A DNA stretch of 64,000 nucleotides from an uncultured bacterium. GTDB lineage: Bacteria > Pseudomonadota > Gammaproteobacteria > Burkholderiales > Burkholderiaceae_E. Positions 7,962 through 17,062 of the stretch are shown piece after piece. Positions within the stretch are counted from its first letter, which is position 1. The number at the start of each line of letters is the position of its first letter. The DNA lies in the NCBI GenBank assembly GCA_903907905.1, contig CAIVPX010000127.1, positions 1 through 64,000 on the forward strand, in the 5' to 3' direction. The notes beneath the pieces are model-generated. The model ran no database searches, had not been told where the DNA came from, and saw nothing but the letters and a program-made list of their open reading frames with translations. Position numbers and translations under genes: made by a program.

Positions 7962-8645
7962 TCAGCCGCGCACCTGCGGCCGTCGCCCGAGTTCGTCCAG
8001 GCGCGATTCTAGCGAGGCGAGTTCATCCCGGTGTGATTGGAGGTCGGCGCGCGACAGCACTTGCGGATCTTCGATCACCCAGTGACGCACGAAGGCGCGG
8101 CCCGCCCGGTGGCGCAGATCGCTCGCCCGGGCCATTGCGGCCGAGGCGATCGCAACCAGACGATGCGCCAAAATATCGCCCGTGGCACGACTGATGTCTT
8201 CCTCGACATCCCAACGAAGACGCTGCGAAAGCTCGCCGATCGCGGCTGCCAGCAGCACATCGCCCTCGATACGCAGATGGCGCTGCATGCCGGCCACGCC
8301 ATTGCGCAGAAAATCGAACCCGGCGTCGATCGAAGGACGCAAAATCATGCGCACGGCGGGCGCAACGCTCTGGTCGGCGGCTTCCAGTCTCCCCTGATCG
8401 CTGATCCGAAGATCGAGTGGCGGCGGAGCCGGGACAGGCCAGGCGCTTGAATCGACCTCGATTCGCAGTTGCCGACCCGCGTGCAGGCGCAGGCGCTGAC
8501 GCGCAGCCTCATTCTGATCGAGCAAATGGTTAAGGGCTGCGAGCACCGCCCGCAGCCCTTGCTGACCTGCCCACGCCGACCAGGCGGCCGGAGACAGGGG
8601 TTCGGATCGCGCCGTGCCCTCAGGCACGGCGGCCGAAGCAGACAC
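7962..8645 (-). CDS. ubiJ: ubiquinone biosynthesis accessory factor UbiJ (SCP2 domain)
   Basis: UbiJ is a lipid-binding accessory protein of the aerobic ubiquinone-synthesis complex. The product (227 aa from this start) has the SCP2-like lipid-binding pattern. The hydrophobic start LRAVLAALNHLLDQNE is followed by QLRIEV, PPLDLRISDQGRL and DVLLAAAIGELSQRL. An amphipathic charged C-terminus ends in a coiled-coil-like stretch (RDELASLESRLDEL), as in UbiJ. The track uses TTG 8678. I prefer GTG 8645, which forms a TGAGGTG junction with the upstream stop; the same junction joins the SDR and HIT genes at 11485-11491. Its place near ubiE supports the call. Confidence 0.8.
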   Translation of the reverse strand: MSASAAVPEGTARSEPLSPAAWSAWAGQQGLRAVLAALNHLLDQNEAARQRLRLHAGRQLRIEVDSSAWPVPAPPPLDLRISDQGRLEAADQSVAPAVRMILRPSIDAGFDFLRNGVAGMQRHLRIEGDVLLAAAIGELSQRLRWDVEEDISRATGDILAHRLVAIASAAMARASDLRHRAGRAFVRHWVIEDPQVLSRADLQSHRDELASLESRLDELGRRPQVRG

Positions 8646-8646
8646 C

Positions 8647-9615
8647 TCAGTGGGTCTGGGTCTGTTGGATGCCCGCAAGCACCCAACCGCCAGTGCCTTG
8701 AACCGGCTTGGTCAGGTTCCAGATCTCGTCGAAGGACTGGGCAGGCGCCCCGACCGCTTCGCGGATCACCCCGTAGAACCGCACACTGGCCATGTGCTCG
8801 ATATCAGTGGACTCGACGCCCAGGAATTCAGCTTCGAACGAGACCACCTCAGTGACGTTGGCCGCGCCCTTGCGCTCTTCGATTTCCATGCGCAGTTCGG
8901 CGAACATTTCGGGCGAGGTGAATTCGCGCAGATCGTTGAGATTGGCCGCATCAAACGACGCCTGCAGTCGGATGAACTGCGCCTTGGCGTTGCGAACAAA
9001 CCCGGCGATGTCGAAGTTGGCCGGCACCCGCAGGCCCGTGCTGGCCGGGCCGGTGCTACCCGAAGCGCCCAAGCTGCTGGCGGCGGGCGAAAGAGCCGGG
9101 TTGGAGACCGGCGAGTACAGCGTCTGGTTGGCGGCGGCTGGCGCGTGAGCGGGCGACGCGGCATGGTCGGCTGCGCCCGCTGCCGGGGCTGCCGCGTAGG
9201 CGGGCTGCAGGGGCGGCGCGCTGGCCGCAGCGCGGCGCGAGAGGATCATGCGAACCACCACGATGGCCACCAGCGCAAGCAGCGCGATCATCATGAACGA
9301 CGCCATTTGCTCGCCGAAGCCGAAGTGACTGGCGAGCGCTGCCAGGCCGATTCCGGCGGCCAGACCGGCCAGAGGGCCGAGCCAGCGGTTGCCTTGCGGC
9401 TGGGGGGCTGCCGCCGGCTGACCGGGGCGTTGGGCGGCGGGAGCCGCCTGCTGGCCGGCCGCGGGCGCTGAGTCTCGCTGCATGGCATTAGGCTGCTGTT
9501 TGCCGGAGGACTTGCCACTCCCGACACGGCTCGCCTCGGCCTGACCCGCGGTGAGGACCATCACCGCGACGAACGCGGCGAGCACCGAAAGAAAACGAAG
9601 CATGGACTGTTTCAT
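8647..9615 (-). CDS. Tim44-like domain membrane protein
   Basis: The protein is a 322-aa membrane protein with an N-terminal signal or anchor (MLRFLSVLAAFVAVMVLTA), a Pro/Ala/Gln-rich linker and two close hydrophobic segments (about residues 85-130). After a second low-complexity linker comes a C-terminal Tim44/MBA1-like globular domain (DIAGFVRNAKAQFIRLQASF, TSPEMFAELRMEI). Start ATG 9615 has GGGAG 8 nt upstream; the track's 9699 is too early. This family commonly sits next to ubiE/ubiJ in betaproteobacteria. Its biochemical function is not established; a role in membrane complex assembly is an inference. Confidence 0.82.
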   Translation of the reverse strand: MKQSMLRFLSVLAAFVAVMVLTAGQAEASRVGSGKSSGKQQPNAMQRDSAPAAGQQAAPAAQRPGQPAAAPQPQGNRWLGPLAGLAAGIGLAALASHFGFGEQMASFMMIALLALVAIVVVRMILSRRAAASAPPLQPAYAAAPAAGAADHAASPAHAPAAANQTLYSPVSNPALSPAASSLGASGSTGPASTGLRVPANFDIAGFVRNAKAQFIRLQASFDAANLNDLREFTSPEMFAELRMEIEERKGAANVTEVVSFEAEFLGVESTDIEHMASVRFYGVIREAVGAPAQSFDEIWNLTKPVQGTGGWVLAGIQQTQTH

Positions 9616-9771
9616 TGTTACCACTCCCGATATGACAAGACCGGTGCCGGCCACAAGACCGGCGCTCGGAGAAAACTTCTGCCCACCTATATTGGGCAAT
9701 CCTGGCGCAAATGCAAGAAAAAGCCGGATTTCGTGCGGTTATTCGGACCGACGGATTCCGGTCTTCAAAAA

Positions 9772-10518
9772 TCAGTCGAGCCGCCAGCCCTCGTGCAGGG
9801 CCACCACCCCGGCGGTGAGATTGAAAAAACGCACCCGGGCCAGACCGGCCGACTCCATCATCGACTTGAGCGTCTCCTGATCGGGGTGCATCCGGATGGA
9901 TTCCGCGAGGTAGCGGTAGCTTGCCGCGTCCCCCGCCACCCGCTCGCCCAGCTTGGGGAGGATGGAAAAGGAATAGGCGTCGTAGGCGCGCTGCAAAGGC
10001 TTCCAGACCCGGGAAAACTCGAGCACCAGCAACTTGCCGCCTGGCTTGAGCACCCGCCGCATCTCGGCGAGGGCCACGTCCTTATGCGTCATGTTGCGAA
10101 GCCCGAAGGCCACGCTGACCCGGTCGAAATAGCGATCGGGAAAGGGAAGCTTTTCGGCGTCACACTGCACCGCCGGTTGCACAAACCCCTCATCGACCAT
10201 GCGGTCCCGGCCCACCGACAACATGGAGGCATTGATGTCGGTCAACCAGACTTCGCCCTCGGGCCCGACGCGGTGGGCAAAGGCTTTTGCGAGATCGGCC
10301 GTCCCGCCGGCCACGTCAAGCACCCGCATGCCCGGCCGTAGCGCAGCCTGACCCACTGTGAAGGCCTTCCAGGCCCGGTGCATCCCGACCGACATCAGAT
10401 CGTTCATGAGGTCGTAGCGGGCGGCGACCGAATGAAAGACATCGGCCACCCGGGCGGCTTTCTCGGCCTCAGGGACCGAGGCAAACCCGAAATGGGTGCG
10501 GGGCTGGGAGTCGCTCAT
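9772..10518 (-). CDS. ubiE: ubiquinone/menaquinone methyltransferase UbiE
   Basis: UbiE is a SAM-dependent C-methyltransferase of ubiquinone synthesis (2-polyprenyl-6-methoxy-1,4-benzoquinol methylase). Typical signatures are [22 protein letters not shown], quoted only in part here ([11 protein letters not shown]), [11 protein letters not shown], the UbiE motif [20 protein letters not shown] and [14 protein letters not shown] 10518 ([12 protein letters not shown]) gives 248 aa, the normal length. It follows the DUF971 gene by 8 nt and precedes the Tim44-like gene. Confidence 0.96.
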   Translation of the reverse strand: MSDSQPRTHFGFASVPEAEKAARVADVFHSVAARYDLMNDLMSVGMHRAWKAFTVGQAALRPGMRVLDVAGGTADLAKAFAHRVGPEGEVWLTDINASMLSVGRDRMVDEGFVQPAVQCDAEKLPFPDRYFDRVSVAFGLRNMTHKDVALAEMRRVLKPGGKLLVLEFSRVWKPLQRAYDAYSFSILPKLGERVAGDAASYRYLAESIRMHPDQETLKSMMESAGLARVRFFNLTAGVVALHEGWRLD

Positions 10519-10526
10519 CGCCGCCC

Positions 10527-10976
10527 TCAGCCGCAACCGCCGCGAGGCCGCGACACCGCCGCGCTCTGCATGCCGGTGTCGCTGACGGTGTCGCTGCCCG
10601 CGACTGGCTCGCGGCTGGCGCCCGCCTCGGCGAGGCGTTGGAGGTAGTCCTGCCAGAGCGTCTCCTGACGATCGCCCAGCCAGTACAGGTAATCCCAGGA
10701 AAAAATACCCGTGTAGTGGCCGTCTGAAAACAGGGGCTGGATCGCGTAATGACCGACCGGCTCGATGGCGTCGATACCCACCTGTGCCTTACCGGTCTGC
10801 AGGGTCTCCTGACCCGGGCCATGGCCGCGCACCTCGGCAGACGGGGAATACACCCGCAGCAACTCGCAAGGCAGGCGAAACTGCTTGCCGTCGGAATAGG
10901 TGAGTTCCAGCACCCGCGAGGTCTGGTGCAGGACGATCTGGATCGGAACGGGGGTGTCGGAATCGAGGCCGGCCAT
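10527..10976 (-). CDS. DUF971 domain-containing protein
   Basis: This is a small protein related to the N-terminal domain of gamma-butyrobetaine hydroxylase. The 149-aa product shows [26 protein letters not shown], quoted only in part here ([17 protein letters not shown]), and [20 protein letters not shown], both typical of DUF971. ATG 10976 is used instead of the track's 11030. It lies directly upstream of ubiE, a common betaproteobacterial arrangement. In related proteins this domain has been linked to Fe-S or metal handling, but no function is shown here. Confidence 0.9.
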   Translation of the reverse strand: MAGLDSDTPVPIQIVLHQTSRVLELTYSDGKQFRLPCELLRVYSPSAEVRGHGPGQETLQTGKAQVGIDAIEPVGHYAIQPLFSDGHYTGIFSWDYLYWLGDRQETLWQDYLQRLAEAGASREPVAGSDTVSDTGMQSAAVSRPRGGCG

Positions 10977-11004
10977 GTCGTGTGTGCTCTGAGTCAGTTC
11001 GATG

Positions 11005-11487
11005 TTAGCGGAAATCGCCCAGACCGCCATCGTCCAGCCCGCACGATCGCAGGCGGCCCGCGAGCAGCGCCTGGTAGGCAGGCAGACGCGCCTCGGTCAG
11101 GCCGATACGGGTCTGCACCTGCGTGGCGTCACGCCCGGCGGCCAGTGGGCTCCAGACCGACGCAGGAAAGTGGCTGTCATCGCGCCAGCGCGGCACGACA
11201 TGCCAGTGCAGGTGCGGCACCATGTTGCCCAGGCTGGCGAGGTTGATCTTGTCCGGTGAAAGCCCCTCGCGCTGGGCTCGCTCGACGGCCATGAGCACCC
11301 CCATCAGATGCGCGCGATCGGACTCGCTCAGGTCGCTCATCTCGGCCACGTGTGCGTTCCAGATCACGCGCGCAAAGCCCGGGTAGAGCGGCTCGTGAGG
11401 CAGGACCACACGCAAGCGCGCATCCCGGGCGATCACCGCGCCACCGGGACCCTCGCAAAGCGGGCAGGCCACAGCCGTCGGGGCCAC
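11005..11487 (-). CDS. HIT-family hydrolase/nucleotidyl-binding protein
   Basis: The 160-aa protein carries the histidine triad HLHWHVVPRW near residue 92. An N-terminal CPLCEGPGG could bind zinc. HIT proteins hydrolyse or transfer nucleotides such as Ap4A or AMP adducts. Start GTG 11487 overlaps none of the upstream SDR but sits one base after its stop (TGAGGTG), suggesting coupled translation. It is separate from the hinT-like gene at 57136, so this genome has at least two HIT proteins in one window. Confidence 0.88.
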   Translation of the reverse strand: MAPTAVACPLCEGPGGAVIARDARLRVVLPHEPLYPGFARVIWNAHVAEMSDLSESDRAHLMGVLMAVERAQREGLSPDKINLASLGNMVPHLHWHVVPRWRDDSHFPASVWSPLAAGRDATQVQTRIGLTEARLPAYQALLAGRLRSCGLDDGGLGDFR

Positions 11488-11488
11488 C

Positions 11489-12256
11489 TCAGTACTTCGT
11501 GTAGCCGCCGTCGATCAGCAGATCGGCGCCGGTCATGTAGGCGGAGGCATCGCTCGCGAGAAAGACGGCAATACCACCGAAGTCATCGGCCTTGCCCCAG
11601 CGCCTGAGCGGAATGCGCGGCAGCACCGCGCCTGCAAACCTGGGCTCCCCGAAAATATCGGAGGTCATCTCGGACTCGATCCATCCCGGCAGGATGGCAT
11701 TGACCCGAATGCGGTGGCGAGCGAGTTCAACGGCCAGCGCCCGGGCGTAAGACGTGACCGCTCCTTTCGACGCGCCGTAGTGGCTGTTGCGCGCGGCGCC
11801 CTCAATGGCGGCAGTACTGGCCGTGACCACCAGCGAGCCGCCGGCGCCCCGCGCCACCATGTGCCGCGCAGCCGCCCGAAACGTAAAGAACACGCCATCG
11901 AGATTGACCCGCATGACGCGGCGAAATTCGTCGTGGCTCATCTCAACCAGGGGGGCTGCAAACGAGGACACCCCCGCGTTGGCAAAGCAGGCATCGACAT
12001 GCCCCAATCGGGCAATCGACTCGGCAAAGCTCGCCTCGACCGACTGTTCGTCGCCCACGTCGCAGGCCTGCGCAAAGACCTCGCCATGCTCGGCCAGTTG
12101 CTCGCGGGCACGTTCGTTCTTGTCGGGATTGGTGCCCCAGATGGCCACCCGAGCGCCCGCCTGCAGCAACGCCTGGGCCATCCCCAGCCCGATGCCGCCG
12201 TTGCCGCCGGTGATGACCGCCGTGCGGCCCCTCAGATCGAAGGGGGAATAACTCAT
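11489..12256 (-). CDS. SDR-family oxidoreductase
   Basis: This is a classical short-chain dehydrogenase of 255 aa with all hallmark sites. It has TGGNGGIGLGM for NAD(P) binding, CFANAGVS, a catalytic Ser in VVTAST and YGASK. The C-terminus DLLIDGGYTKY is typical of glucose/3-oxoacyl-type members. Unlike the SDR at 7152 its catalytic residues are intact. The substrate is unknown. It is directly upstream of the HIT gene and 42 nt after the DUF3683 oxidoreductase gene. Confidence 0.9.
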   Translation of the reverse strand: MSYSPFDLRGRTAVITGGNGGIGLGMAQALLQAGARVAIWGTNPDKNERAREQLAEHGEVFAQACDVGDEQSVEASFAESIARLGHVDACFANAGVSSFAAPLVEMSHDEFRRVMRVNLDGVFFTFRAAARHMVARGAGGSLVVTASTAAIEGAARNSHYGASKGAVTSYARALAVELARHRIRVNAILPGWIESEMTSDIFGEPRFAGAVLPRIPLRRWGKADDFGGIAVFLASDASAYMTGADLLIDGGYTKY

Positions 12257-12298
12257 CGGCGCTCGCTCCTCACGGAATCAGTCGGCATGTGCCGGGCG

Positions 12299-15200
12299 TC
12301 AGACGAGCACGCGCTCGATACCGCCCGCATTGGCACGCGCCACGTAGTCGGGCATCCAGTTTTCGCCCAGCACGTGCCGCGCGATTTCAACCACGATGTA
12401 GTCGGCCTCGGTACCGGTCTCATCACCGTAGCGCGACAACCCCTGCAAGCAAGACGGGCACGAGGTGAGCACCTTGACAGGCGCATTGACACCGCCGCTC
12501 TGCGACTGCAGGGCCTGGACGCCCTTGCGCATTTCTTCGGCCTTGCGAAACCGCACCTGCGTGGAAATGTCGGGCCGCGAGACGGCGAGCGTGCCCGATT
12601 CGCCGCAACAGCGATCGTTCTTTTCGACCCGTCCATTGAGGCTGTCATTGATGAGCTCGTTGACGACCTTCATGGGTTGATGGCTCTTCATCGGGCTGTG
12701 GCAGGGGTCGTGATACATGTAGCGCGTACCGGTGACCGATTCGAGCTTGACTCCCTTCTCGAGCAGGAATTCGTGAATGTCGAGAATGCGGCAGCCCGGA
12801 AAGATGCGCTCGAACTCATAGCCCTGCAACTGATCGAAGCAGGTGCCGCAGGACACGACCACCGTGCGGATATCGAGATAGTTGAGCGTGTTGGCCATGC
12901 GGTGAAACAGCACGCGGTTGTCGGTGATGATCTTGTCGGCCTTGTCGAACTGACCCGACCCGCGCTGGGGGTAGCCGCAGCAGAGGTAACCGGGCGGCAG
13001 CACCGTCTGCACGCCCGTGTGCCAGAGCATGGCCTGCGTCGCGAGCCCCACCTGCGAGAAGAGACGCTCGGAACCGCAGCCCGGGAAATAGAACACCGCC
13101 TCGGCCTCGGCACCAGCCCGCACCGGGTCCCGAATGATGGGCACGTAGCGACTGTCTTCGATGTCGAGCAGCGCCCGGGCGGTTTTCTTGGGCAACTGCC
13201 CCGGCATCTTGCGATTGATGAAGTGAACGACCTGCTCACGAACGGGCGCAATGCCCACGGTGGCGGGCGGATGGGCCGTCTGGCGGCGCGCCACCGACTT
13301 GAACAGATCGTGGGCGATGCGCTGAACCTTGTAGCCCACCCCCACCATGGCCGCGCGGGTCGCCTTGATCGTGTCGGGGTCGGTCGCGTTGAGAAAGAAC
13401 ATGGCAGCCGCGTTGCCGGCGTTGAACTTCTTTTTGCCAAGCTTGCGCAGCAGGTTGCGCATGTTCATCGACACATCGCCGAAATCGATGTCGACCGGGC
13501 AAGGCGCCTCGCACTTGTGACAGACCGTGCAGTGATCGGCCACATCGGAGAACTCTTCCCAGTGCCGAACCGAGATGCCGCGACGCGTCTGCTCTTCGTA
13601 CAGGAACGCTTCGATCAGCAGGGACGTGGCGAGGATTTTGTTGCGCGGCGAATAAAGCAGGTTGGCCCGCGGCACATGGGTGGAACACACGGGCTTGCAC
13701 TTGCCGCAGCGCAGACAGTTCTTCATCGACTCCGAAATGGCGCCAATGTCGGACTCGTGCAGGATGAGCGACTCGGCACCCATGAGCCCGAAGCTGGGCG
13801 TGTAGGCATTGCGCAAATCACCCGGCATGGCCGGATCGGCCATCAGCTTGCCCTTGTTGAAGCGCCCCTCCGGATCGATACGCGTCTTCCAGGCACGAAA
13901 ATCGGCGGTTTCCTCATCGGTCAGAAACTGCAGCTTGGTGATGCCGATCCCGTGCTCGCCCGAGATGACCCCGCCGAGCGAGCGCGCCAGTCGCATGATG
14001 CGCTCGACCGCCGCCTCGGCCTGCTTGAGCATGCCGTAATCGTCGGAGTTGACCGGAATGTTGGTGTGCACATTGCCGTCACCCGCGTGCATGTGAAGCG
14101 CCACAAACACGCGGCTGCGCAGGACGCGCTGATGCGTGCCTTCGATCGCCTCGATGACCGGTGCAAAGGTGAGCCCCGAGAACCATTGCCGCAGCGGCTC
14201 GCGCAGCTCGGTCTTCCAGGACACCCGAATGGTGCGGTCCTGCAGCAGGTGAAACAGCGTGGCCGAAGGCTCCTTGGCCAGGCGCTCGTCGACGCGGGTC
14301 ACCCAGTGCTCGAGCGAGGCGGCCTGCAAGTCAGGCGCCAGCGCCGAGAGCGGCGCGTCGATGCGGTCGAGCAGCCACTGCCAGCGACCGGCGGTGGTCG
14401 CGAGCGCATCGAGCGCGCGGGCCCTGCGGTCTTCCAGCAACTCGTCGGGCGTAAGCCCCTCGGCATCGGCCTCGTCACTGCGGCCCAGGCTCAAGGGGCC
14501 CGCGATCAAAGACTGCAATTCGTCGACCAGCCTGAGCTTGTTACGGATGGACAGCTCGATGTTGATACGCTCGATGCCGTCGGTGTATTCGGCCATGCGC
14601 TCAAGGGGAATCACCACGTCTTCGTTGATCTTGAAGGCGTTGGTGTGCCGGGCGATGGCTGCCGTGCGCGAGCGGTCGAGCCAGAAGAGCTTTCGGGATT
14701 CGGCCGAAACTGCGATGAACCCTTCGCCCGAGCGCGTGTTGGCCATGCGCACCACTTCGGAGGTGGCACGCGCCACACCCTCATCGTCGTCGCCGACGAT
14801 GTCACCGATCAGCACCATCTTGGGCAGACCGCCCCGGCGCGACTTGGTGGCGTAGCCCACGGCACGCAGATAGCGCTCATCGAGGTGCTCGAGACCCGCG
14901 AGAATGGCGCCGTGCGGCCTGCGGTCGAGATGGTGCTTGATCTCTACGATCGAGGGCACGGCATCCTTGGCCTGACCGAAAAACTCGAGGCATACCGTGC
15001 GGATGTGCGGGGGCATGCGATGCAGGACCCAGCGCGCCGAGGTGATCAGACCGTCGCAGCCCTCTTTCTGAACGCCCGGCAGACCCGCGAGAAACTTGTC
15101 GGTGACATCCTTGCCCAGACCGGGCTTGCGAAAGCGTGAACCGTCGATGTCGAGCTGCTCGCTGCGAATGGGCTCGCCACGCATGCGGCCATCGGCGCCC

Positions 15201-16330
15201 AGTTGCGCGGGCGCAAACCAGCTGAGCTCGAATCGGGCCGACGCTGCATCGTGAATCTTGCCCAGGTTGTGTCCCACGCGCGACACCTCGAGCCAGTTGC
15301 CGTCGGGATCGACCATGCGCCACCAGGCGAGGTTATCGATCGCCGTTCCCCAGAGCACGGCCTTTTTGCCCCCGGCATTCATCGCAATGTTGCCGCCAAT
15401 GCAGGAAGCGTCGAGCGATGTGGGATCGACCGCAAATACCAACCCGGCGTGCTCGGCCGCCTCGGTCACCCGCCGCGTCACCACGCCGGCGCCCGTGAGA
15501 ATGGTGGGCACCTCGGCCTCAAGCCCCGGCAGGCGCACCGTTTCGACCGCACCCAGCTGCTCAAGCTTTTCGGTGTTGATGACCGCCGACATGGGCGTAA
15601 GCGGGATGGCTCCGCCGGTGTAGCCCGTGCCGCCGCCCCGCGCGATGATGGTCAGGCCCAGCTCGATACACCCCTGCACCAGCCCGGCGATCTCGAGCTC
15701 GGAGTCGGGCGTAAGCACCACAAAGGGATACTCGACCCGCCAGTCGGTGGCATCGGTGACATGAGACACCCGAGACAAGCCGTCAAACCGGATGTTGTCG
15801 CGGGCCGTCACCCGGGACAGGCGCTTGAGCGCCCGGGCGCGAAGCGCCCCCACCTCGTTCAGATCGCGCTCGAAACTGCGCACGGCAGCGCCCGCACGCT
15901 CCAGCAGTCGCGCCACCTTGGCCGCGTGCGGCGCTTCGGCCTCGGACGACGCGGGCCCATTCGCGACTACGGGGGCGTCCCCCGACATCGCGTCCGGCTG
16001 ACGCCGACGCTCGACTTCGGCCAGGCGGTGATCGAGCGCCTCGATCAGCAGACGACGGCGCTTGGCGTTGTCGAGCAGGTCGTCCTGCAGGTAGGGGTTG
16101 CGCTGAACGACCCAGATGTCACCCAGCACCTCGTAGAGCATGCGGGCCGACCGCCCGGTACGCCGTTCGGAGCGAAGGTCCTCGACGATCGCCCAGGCAT
16201 CATCGCCGAGCAGCCGGGAGACGATCTCGCGGTCGGAAAACGAGGTGTAGTTGTAGGGAATCTCGCGCAGTCGCGCGCGAGCACCCGTGGCCTCGGGCGG
16301 CGCCAGATGAAAGGGGATAGGAGCGTTCAT
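12299..16330 (-). CDS. DUF3683 FAD-binding / Fe-S oxidoreductase (D-lactate dehydrogenase-like)
   Basis: This is a 1343-aa fused flavin and iron-sulfur dehydrogenase, probably oxidising a 2-hydroxy acid and passing electrons to quinone. The N-terminal DUF3683 region covers about residues 1-120. An FAD-binding domain with [17 protein letters not shown] lies near residue 230. An FAD-oxidase C-terminal domain has [12 protein letters not shown] near 747 and SGEHGIG near 790. Two 4Fe-4S clusters are [11 protein letters not shown] (about 868) and [14 protein letters not shown] (about 930). Two cysteine-rich CCG-type motifs are [10 protein letters not shown] (about 1118) and CCGESGTL (about 1242). 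Such fusions are common in betaproteobacteria; the true substrate is not settled. A -10-like TAGAAT lies 26 nt upstream. Confidence 0.92.
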   Translation of the reverse strand: MNAPIPFHLAPPEATGARARLREIPYNYTSFSDREIVSRLLGDDAWAIVEDLRSERRTGRSARMLYEVLGDIWVVQRNPYLQDDLLDNAKRRRLLIEALDHRLAEVERRRQPDAMSGDAPVVANGPASSEAEAPHAAKVARLLERAGAAVRSFERDLNEVGALRARALKRLSRVTARDNIRFDGLSRVSHVTDATDWRVEYPFVVLTPDSELEIAGLVQGCIELGLTIIARGGGTGYTGGAIPLTPMSAVINTEKLEQLGAVETVRLPGLEAEVPTILTGAGVVTRRVTEAAEHAGLVFAVDPTSLDASCIGGNIAMNAGGKKAVLWGTAIDNLAWWRMVDPDGNWLEVSRVGHNLGKIHDAASARFELSWFAPAQLGADGRMRGEPIRSEQLDIDGSRFRKPGLGKDVTDKFLAGLPGVQKEGCDGLITSARWVLHRMPPHIRTVCLEFFGQAKDAVPSIVEIKHHLDRRPHGAILAGLEHLDERYLRAVGYATKSRRGGLPKMVLIGDIVGDDDEGVARATSEVVRMANTRSGEGFIAVSAESRKLFWLDRSRTAAIARHTNAFKINEDVVIPLERMAEYTDGIERINIELSIRNKLRLVDELQSLIAGPLSLGRSDEADAEGLTPDELLEDRRARALDALATTAGRWQWLLDRIDAPLSALAPDLQAASLEHWVTRVDERLAKEPSATLFHLLQDRTIRVSWKTELREPLRQWFSGLTFAPVIEAIEGTHQRVLRSRVFVALHMHAGDGNVHTNIPVNSDDYGMLKQAEAAVERIMRLARSLGGVISGEHGIGITKLQFLTDEETADFRAWKTRIDPEGRFNKGKLMADPAMPGDLRNAYTPSFGLMGAESLILHESDIGAISESMKNCLRCGKCKPVCSTHVPRANLLYSPRNKILATSLLIEAFLYEEQTRRGISVRHWEEFSDVADHCTVCHKCEAPCPVDIDFGDVSMNMRNLLRKLGKKKFNAGNAAAMFFLNATDPDTIKATRAAMVGVGYKVQRIAHDLFKSVARRQTAHPPATVGIAPVREQVVHFINRKMPGQLPKKTARALLDIEDSRYVPIIRDPVRAGAEAEAVFYFPGCGSERLFSQVGLATQAMLWHTGVQTVLPPGYLCCGYPQRGSGQFDKADKIITDNRVLFHRMANTLNYLDIRTVVVSCGTCFDQLQGYEFERIFPGCRILDIHEFLLEKGVKLESVTGTRYMYHDPCHSPMKSHQPMKVVNELINDSLNGRVEKNDRCCGESGTLAVSRPDISTQVRFRKAEEMRKGVQALQSQSGGVNAPVKVLTSCPSCLQGLSRYGDETGTEADYIVVEIARHVLGENWMPDYVARANAGGIERVLV

Positions 16331-16369
16331 GGATGGCTGACTGACTCAATCCAGCATTCTAGAGGAGGG

Positions 16370-16422
16370 CCGATCGAAAGCCTTGACCAACCGTGAGGCC
16401 AATCAGGCTTTCGGCGGATCGG
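16370..16422 (-). terminator. long interrupted hairpin after the yqaA-like gene
   Basis: CCGATC-GAAAGCC and GGCTTTC-N4-GATCGG form paired arms around a 23-nt loop, just past the stop of the DedA/YqaA gene and ahead of the DUF3683 gene. There is no T-run. It may end DedA transcription or regulate the next gene. Confidence 0.35.
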
Positions 16423-16426
16423 TCGC

Positions 16427-16921
16427 TCAGCCGCCTGAAAACAGCGACAGCAGCCGACGCCACCAGTCATCGGGCACCCAGAGCAGGAGCGAAGTCATCA
16501 CGACGTAGCGAACGAGCTTGCCCACCGCCATCCAGGCGAGCGAGTGCCAGAAGGGCAGCTTGAGCCAGCCGGCCACCGTGCAAAGCGGGTCCCCCACCAC
16601 AGGCAGGAAAGCAAAGAACAAGGCCTTGGGCCCCAGGCGCTCGAACCACTTGAGGTAGCGGGTCTGCCGGTCGCGAGCAAGCGCCTGCTTGGCACCCAGC
16701 CCCATCCAGTAGTCGACCGCGCCGCCCAGAGTATTGCCCGCTGTGGCCACCGCTACCACCCACCAGAACTGATCGGGATTGAGCTTGGCATAGCCAAACA
16801 CCGCGGGCTCGGACCCCATGGGAAGGAGCGTGGCCGAAATGAAGGCGATGACGAAGACCGTCGACAGCCCATGCTGCGGCAGCGCGAACCAGCTAAGCAG
16901 GCGTTCGACCCAGGCTTCCAT
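16427..16921 (-). CDS. YqaA-family (SNARE-associated/DedA-like) membrane protein
   Basis: This inner membrane protein of 164 aa has several hydrophobic segments and the motif GNTLGGAVDYWMG. The C-terminal FFAFLPVVGDPLCTVAGWL is typical of YqaA, a relative of DedA lipid-flippase-like proteins. Start ATG 16921 (MEAWVERLL) is chosen over the track's 17023 because the extension lacks homology. The function is not established; membrane homeostasis is likely. It is divergent from ilvA. Confidence 0.88.
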   Translation of the reverse strand: MEAWVERLLSWFALPQHGLSTVFVIAFISATLLPMGSEPAVFGYAKLNPDQFWWVVAVATAGNTLGGAVDYWMGLGAKQALARDRQTRYLKWFERLGPKALFFAFLPVVGDPLCTVAGWLKLPFWHSLAWMAVGKLVRYVVMTSLLLWVPDDWWRRLLSLFSGG

Positions 16922-17062
16922 GAGGCACTCGGCAGGCGTGTGGCGACGATAACAACATACCCCGCGATCAAGGCTGCGGAACTCGGTTGAGTCTAGCAGC
17001 GGGGTGCCGCTGCCGACCCACAAGCCGGGGATGCGGGCAGGGCCGGCAGGCTAAAATGCGCC

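Noticed and set aside
11714-15139. Long + strand ORF of 1141 aa opposite the SDR and DUF3683 genes
   Set aside because: It is an antisense shadow of two clear genes in GC-rich DNA. The product is His/Arg/Gly-rich with no recognisable domain, and the minus strand carries all motifs.
15203-16396. + strand ORF of 397 aa opposite the start of the DUF3683 gene
   Set aside because: Same reason: high GC leaves open antisense frames; no family pattern, no ribosome binding site.
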